Below are positions 6,856 to 8,983 of a stretch of 8,983 nucleotides of DNA, one piece after another (the first letter of the stretch is position 1; each line of letters starts with the position of its first letter). The translations under genes were made by a program, and so were the position numbers. The DNA lies in NCBI GenBank assembly GCA_017557085.1, contig JAFZAR010000245.1:1-8983 (forward strand). Reading direction: 5' to 3'. The DNA is from Verrucomicrobiota bacterium (GTDB lineage Bacteria; Verrucomicrobiota; Verrucomicrobiia; Limisphaerales; UBA1412). A model generated the notes under the pieces. The model was given only the letters and a program-made list of their open reading frames with translations. It ran no database searches and was not told the origin of the DNA.

Positions 6856-6884
6856 AGGCTAATGTACGTTTTTACGTTCGTCAA
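6856..6884 (-). promoter_or_regulatory. Candidate promoter of the toxin-antitoxin operon
   Basis: On the minus strand, TTGACG (6884-6879) is a good -35 element. Seventeen nt further on, TAGCCT (6861-6856) is a weak -10 (three of six). The predicted start near 6849 leaves a leader of about 17 nt holding the AAAGGA site. Confidence 0.4.
6862..6878. promoter_or_regulatory. Candidate operator for YefM-YoeB autorepression
   Basis: Two direct copies of TACGTT (6865-6870 and 6873-6878) lie 8 bp apart in the spacer of the candidate operon promoter. The palindromic cores ACGT at 6866 and 6874 make the site partly symmetric. TGTACG at 6863-6868 differs by one base from the TGTACA core known in the E. 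coli yefM operator. The position fits autorepression; the assignment is inference. Confidence 0.35.
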
Positions 6885-6914
6885 GGTTTTCTGAAAAAGA
6901 AACCCCCAAGAATC

Positions 6915-6943
6915 TGGACAAACAGACCGTTCTCTGATAAACT
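6915..6943 (+). promoter_or_regulatory. Candidate promoter of the GH78 gene, likely leaderless
   Basis: TGGACA (6915-6920, five of six) and TAAACT (6938-6943, four of six) are separated by 17 nt. Only 9 nt separate the -10 from the ATG at 6953, placing the start point near 6950. There is no Shine-Dalgarno. The layout mirrors the promoter of the giant gene, and both starts read GTATG. Confidence 0.5.
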
Positions 6944-6952
6944 GCGGAACGT

Positions 6953-8983
6953 ATGGAGTTTAATAACCTATTGAATTGGGGAAAAGCCACTCTGCTGGGC
7001 GCGGCTCTGATGAGCGCGACTTTCTCAGCTGAAGCGGGCCTTTTCTCCGCGGATGTGTACCCGGCCGATCTGCGCTGTGAGTATATGAAATCCCCTCTGG
7101 GAATGGATCTGGACAGCCCTCGTCTGTTCTGGAAGGTGGAAACCAAAAGCCGTTCAGCCCGTGGTCTGAGCCAGACAGCGTATCAGATCCAGGCGGCCAC
7201 GGATGCCGCTCTGCTGAAAAAGGATGATCCTGATCTGTGGGATACGGGCATCGTGTACCGCAGCGACTCGACTCAGATAGACTACACGGGCGCGCCGCTG
7301 GATTATCCCATGAACTGTTTCTGGCGTGTGCGTATCGCTGACCAGAACGGCAAGTGGAGCAAGTGGAGCAAGCCGGCCTCCTGGGTGATGGGTCCGATGG
7401 AAATGAGCGACTGGACGGCCAGCTGGATCGGCTCGGACGAGACCTTCCAGCCGAAAGATGATATTTTTGAACCTTGTATGTCTAACCCCTGGATGCGTAA
7501 GACTTACGATCTGGCCGAAGTTCCGGAGCAGGCTTTTCTGCACGTGGCCAGTGCCGGTTTCCATGAGGTTTACATCAATGGACAAAAGGTGGGCAATGAA
7601 GTCCTGACCCCGAACGTCAGCGATCTGAAGAGAAACCACGTCCGTTATAAAACTTACGACATCGCCCCTTATCTGAAAAAAGGCAAGAACGCCATCGTGT
7701 TCTGGCTGGGCGTGGGCTGGGTCGCGTTCCCTGAGTTCAAGAACGCGGACCGTCCGCTGACTCCGATCGTCATGGCTCAGGCGGATCTGACCTTCAAGAG
7801 CGATGCCAAAACCCGCTGGGTCACCGACTCCACCTGGAAGACGCATTCCAGTCCCAGCTATCTGCTGGGCAAGTGGATATGGCATCAGTTCGGCGGTGAT
7901 TTTTATGACGCCAATCAGGAACTGCCCGGATGGAACACCGCGGAGCTGGACGACAGCGACTGGAAAGCCGCCACGGTCTATTCTCCCAAGAATATGATCG
8001 TTACCGCGGAAAAAATGCCCGGCAACGTGATCGTGCAGCCGACCCTGACCGCCGTCAGCACGGAAATGCTGGATGATGGTGTGGTCAAGGTGGATATGGG
8101 CAAAAACTTCAGCGGATGGACAACCATGAAGCTGAAAGGCAAACCGGGCAGCAAGATCACCATGACCTGGTCCGAACGGCCCGATCAGCGCAACTGCTTC
8201 GGCATGTGCAGTGCTTATGTCTTTGACCAAACCGGTGCGGGCACCTTCCGCCACCACTTCAATTACAACAGCGGCCGCTGGATCTACATCACCGGTCTGG
8301 ATGAAGCTCCGGCCCCGGAAAACTTCACCGGCAATATCGTGACCACCGATCTGGAGCGCGTCGGCTACTTTGAATGCGACAAGGAACTGTTCAACCGCCT
8401 GTATGATGTCAGCTTATGGACCTTCCAGAGCCTGGCCCTGGGCGGCTATATCGTGGACTGCCCTCAGCGTGAACGTCTGGGCTACGGCGGCGACGGCAAC
8501 GCGACCATCAACGTGGGCATCGGCAATTATGATATGGGCGCTTTCTATAACAAATGGGCCGAAGACTGGCGCGGCATCCAGAGCGAGAACGGCCGTCTGC
8601 TCCATACTGCCCCGACCTATATCGGCGGCGGCGGTCCCAGCTGGAGCGGCTTTATCATCATGATGCCGTGGGAGATTTATTTGCAGTACGGTGATACCCG
8701 TATCCTGAAGGAATGCTATCCCAACATGAAGAAATGGCTGGGATTCCTGGAAGCCAATTCCAAAGATGACCTGATCGTCCCCTGGGGCGAATTCTGGGAC
8801 AAACTAGGTGACTGGCTGCCGCCCGGAACCACCGGCGGCGGAACCCCGGAAGAAAATCAGTGCATGAACGATTACTACTGGATCTATAATCTGGAGACCG
8901 CAGCCGAGATCGCCAATATCCTGGGCTACGCGGATGACGCTAAGGCCTATATGGAGCGCGCGGAAAAAGTCCGCAAAGCAGCC
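6953..8983 (+). CDS. Exported GH78 alpha-L-rhamnosidase (3' truncated)
   Basis: The frame stays open from the ATG at 6953 to the right edge, giving 677 residues with no stop. GH78 enzymes release terminal alpha-L-rhamnose by an inverting mechanism. Residues 1-28 are a signal peptide (core ATLLGAALMSATFSAEA), so the enzyme is exported. An N-terminal Ig/Fn3-like domain (about 36-150) is followed by a Bac_rhamnosid_N-like beta domain (about 181-345, with AGFHEVYINGQKVGNEVL), a concanavalin-like domain (about 377-470, VDMGKNFSGW) and the start of the six-hairpin (alpha/alpha)6 barrel from about 471. The family motif is DCPQRERLGYGGD, with Asp502, Glu507, Tyr511 and Asp514. Glu507 is the expected general acid. 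Many relatives read DCPQRDER, so this variant is one residue shorter. GDWLPPG (619-625) is another GH78 landmark. The catalytic base Glu lies past the edge, and perhaps 200 or more residues are missing. I chose this start because it gives a full signal peptide; no Shine-Dalgarno precedes it. Confidence 0.93.
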   Translation, partial: MEFNNLLNWGKATLLGAALMSATFSAEAGLFSADVYPADLRCEYMKSPLGMDLDSPRLFWKVETKSRSARGLSQTAYQIQAATDAALLKKDDPDLWDTGIVYRSDSTQIDYTGAPLDYPMNCFWRVRIADQNGKWSKWSKPASWVMGPMEMSDWTASWIGSDETFQPKDDIFEPCMSNPWMRKTYDLAEVPEQAFLHVASAGFHEVYINGQKVGNEVLTPNVSDLKRNHVRYKTYDIAPYLKKGKNAIVFWLGVGWVAFPEFKNADRPLTPIVMAQADLTFKSDAKTRWVTDSTWKTHSSPSYLLGKWIWHQFGGDFYDANQELPGWNTAELDDSDWKAATVYSPKNMIVTAEKMPGNVIVQPTLTAVSTEMLDDGVVKVDMGKNFSGWTTMKLKGKPGSKITMTWSERPDQRNCFGMCSAYVFDQTGAGTFRHHFNYNSGRWIYITGLDEAPAPENFTGNIVTTDLERVGYFECDKELFNRLYDVSLWTFQSLALGGYIVDCPQRERLGYGGDGNATINVGIGNYDMGAFYNKWAEDWRGIQSENGRLLHTAPTYIGGGGPSWSGFIIMMPWEIYLQYGDTRILKECYPNMKKWLGFLEANSKDDLIVPWGEFWDKLGDWLPPGTTGGGTPEENQCMNDYYWIYNLETAAEIANILGYADDAKAYMERAEKVRKAA

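Noticed and set aside
6859..7146. A 95-codon minus-strand open frame in the divergent region
   Set aside because: It overlaps the GH78 start, its signal peptide and both promoters. Its arginine/serine-rich product has no recognisable motif.
7154..8257. A 367-codon minus-strand open frame
   Set aside because: It lies opposite the GH78 gene, whose product shows family motifs along its length. The antisense product (His/Gly/Arg-rich) resembles no family.

Overview
The window looks like a piece of a chromosome from a Gram-negative member of the PVC group, probably Verrucomicrobiota, Kiritimatiellota or Lentisphaerota. Base composition is moderate, near 50% G+C by eye. The main clue is a 1,894-residue secreted protein. 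It alternates LamG-like and Ig-like modules and ends in a short domain of the 'LQSAP...GPWSTIEDA...LYFRL' type, an ending I associate with secreted proteins of these phyla. The lineage is an inference from protein style; there is no rRNA or other marker gene.

Layout: (1) positions 1-260, plus strand, the 3' end of a glycoside hydrolase family 43 gene. (2) 261-405, a convergent intergenic gap with one intrinsic terminator for each flanking gene and an extra 9-bp hairpin. (3) 406-6090, minus strand, the giant LamG/Ig protein with a signal peptide. (4) 6091-6283, a short gap with a good promoter for the giant gene and a 10-bp-period repeat. (5) 6284-6832, minus strand, a YefM-YoeB type antitoxin-toxin pair joined stop codon to start codon. 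(6) 6833-6952, a divergent gap with promoter candidates in both directions. (7) 6953-8983, plus strand, an exported GH78 alpha-L-rhamnosidase running off the right edge.

The theme is breakdown of plant-type polysaccharide. GH43 enzymes remove arabinose or xylose units and GH78 enzymes remove alpha-L-rhamnose, a pairing that suits pectin or rhamnogalacturonan side chains. The giant protein has no catalytic domain I can recognise and is best read as a surface or secreted binding or adhesion protein. The toxin-antitoxin pair is an unrelated insertion between them and probably stabilises the region.

Three things stand out. First, both complete starts of exported proteins have a -10-like element only 8-9 nt before ATG and no Shine-Dalgarno sequence, so both may be leaderless transcripts, whereas the toxin-antitoxin genes have normal ribosome binding sites. 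Second, the giant protein begins with two copies of a roughly 215-residue module that I cannot assign to a family, sharing a cysteine pair with identical spacing. Third, its first and last LamG modules are about 60% identical, while the two between them are divergent. I found no wholly new multi-gene system.
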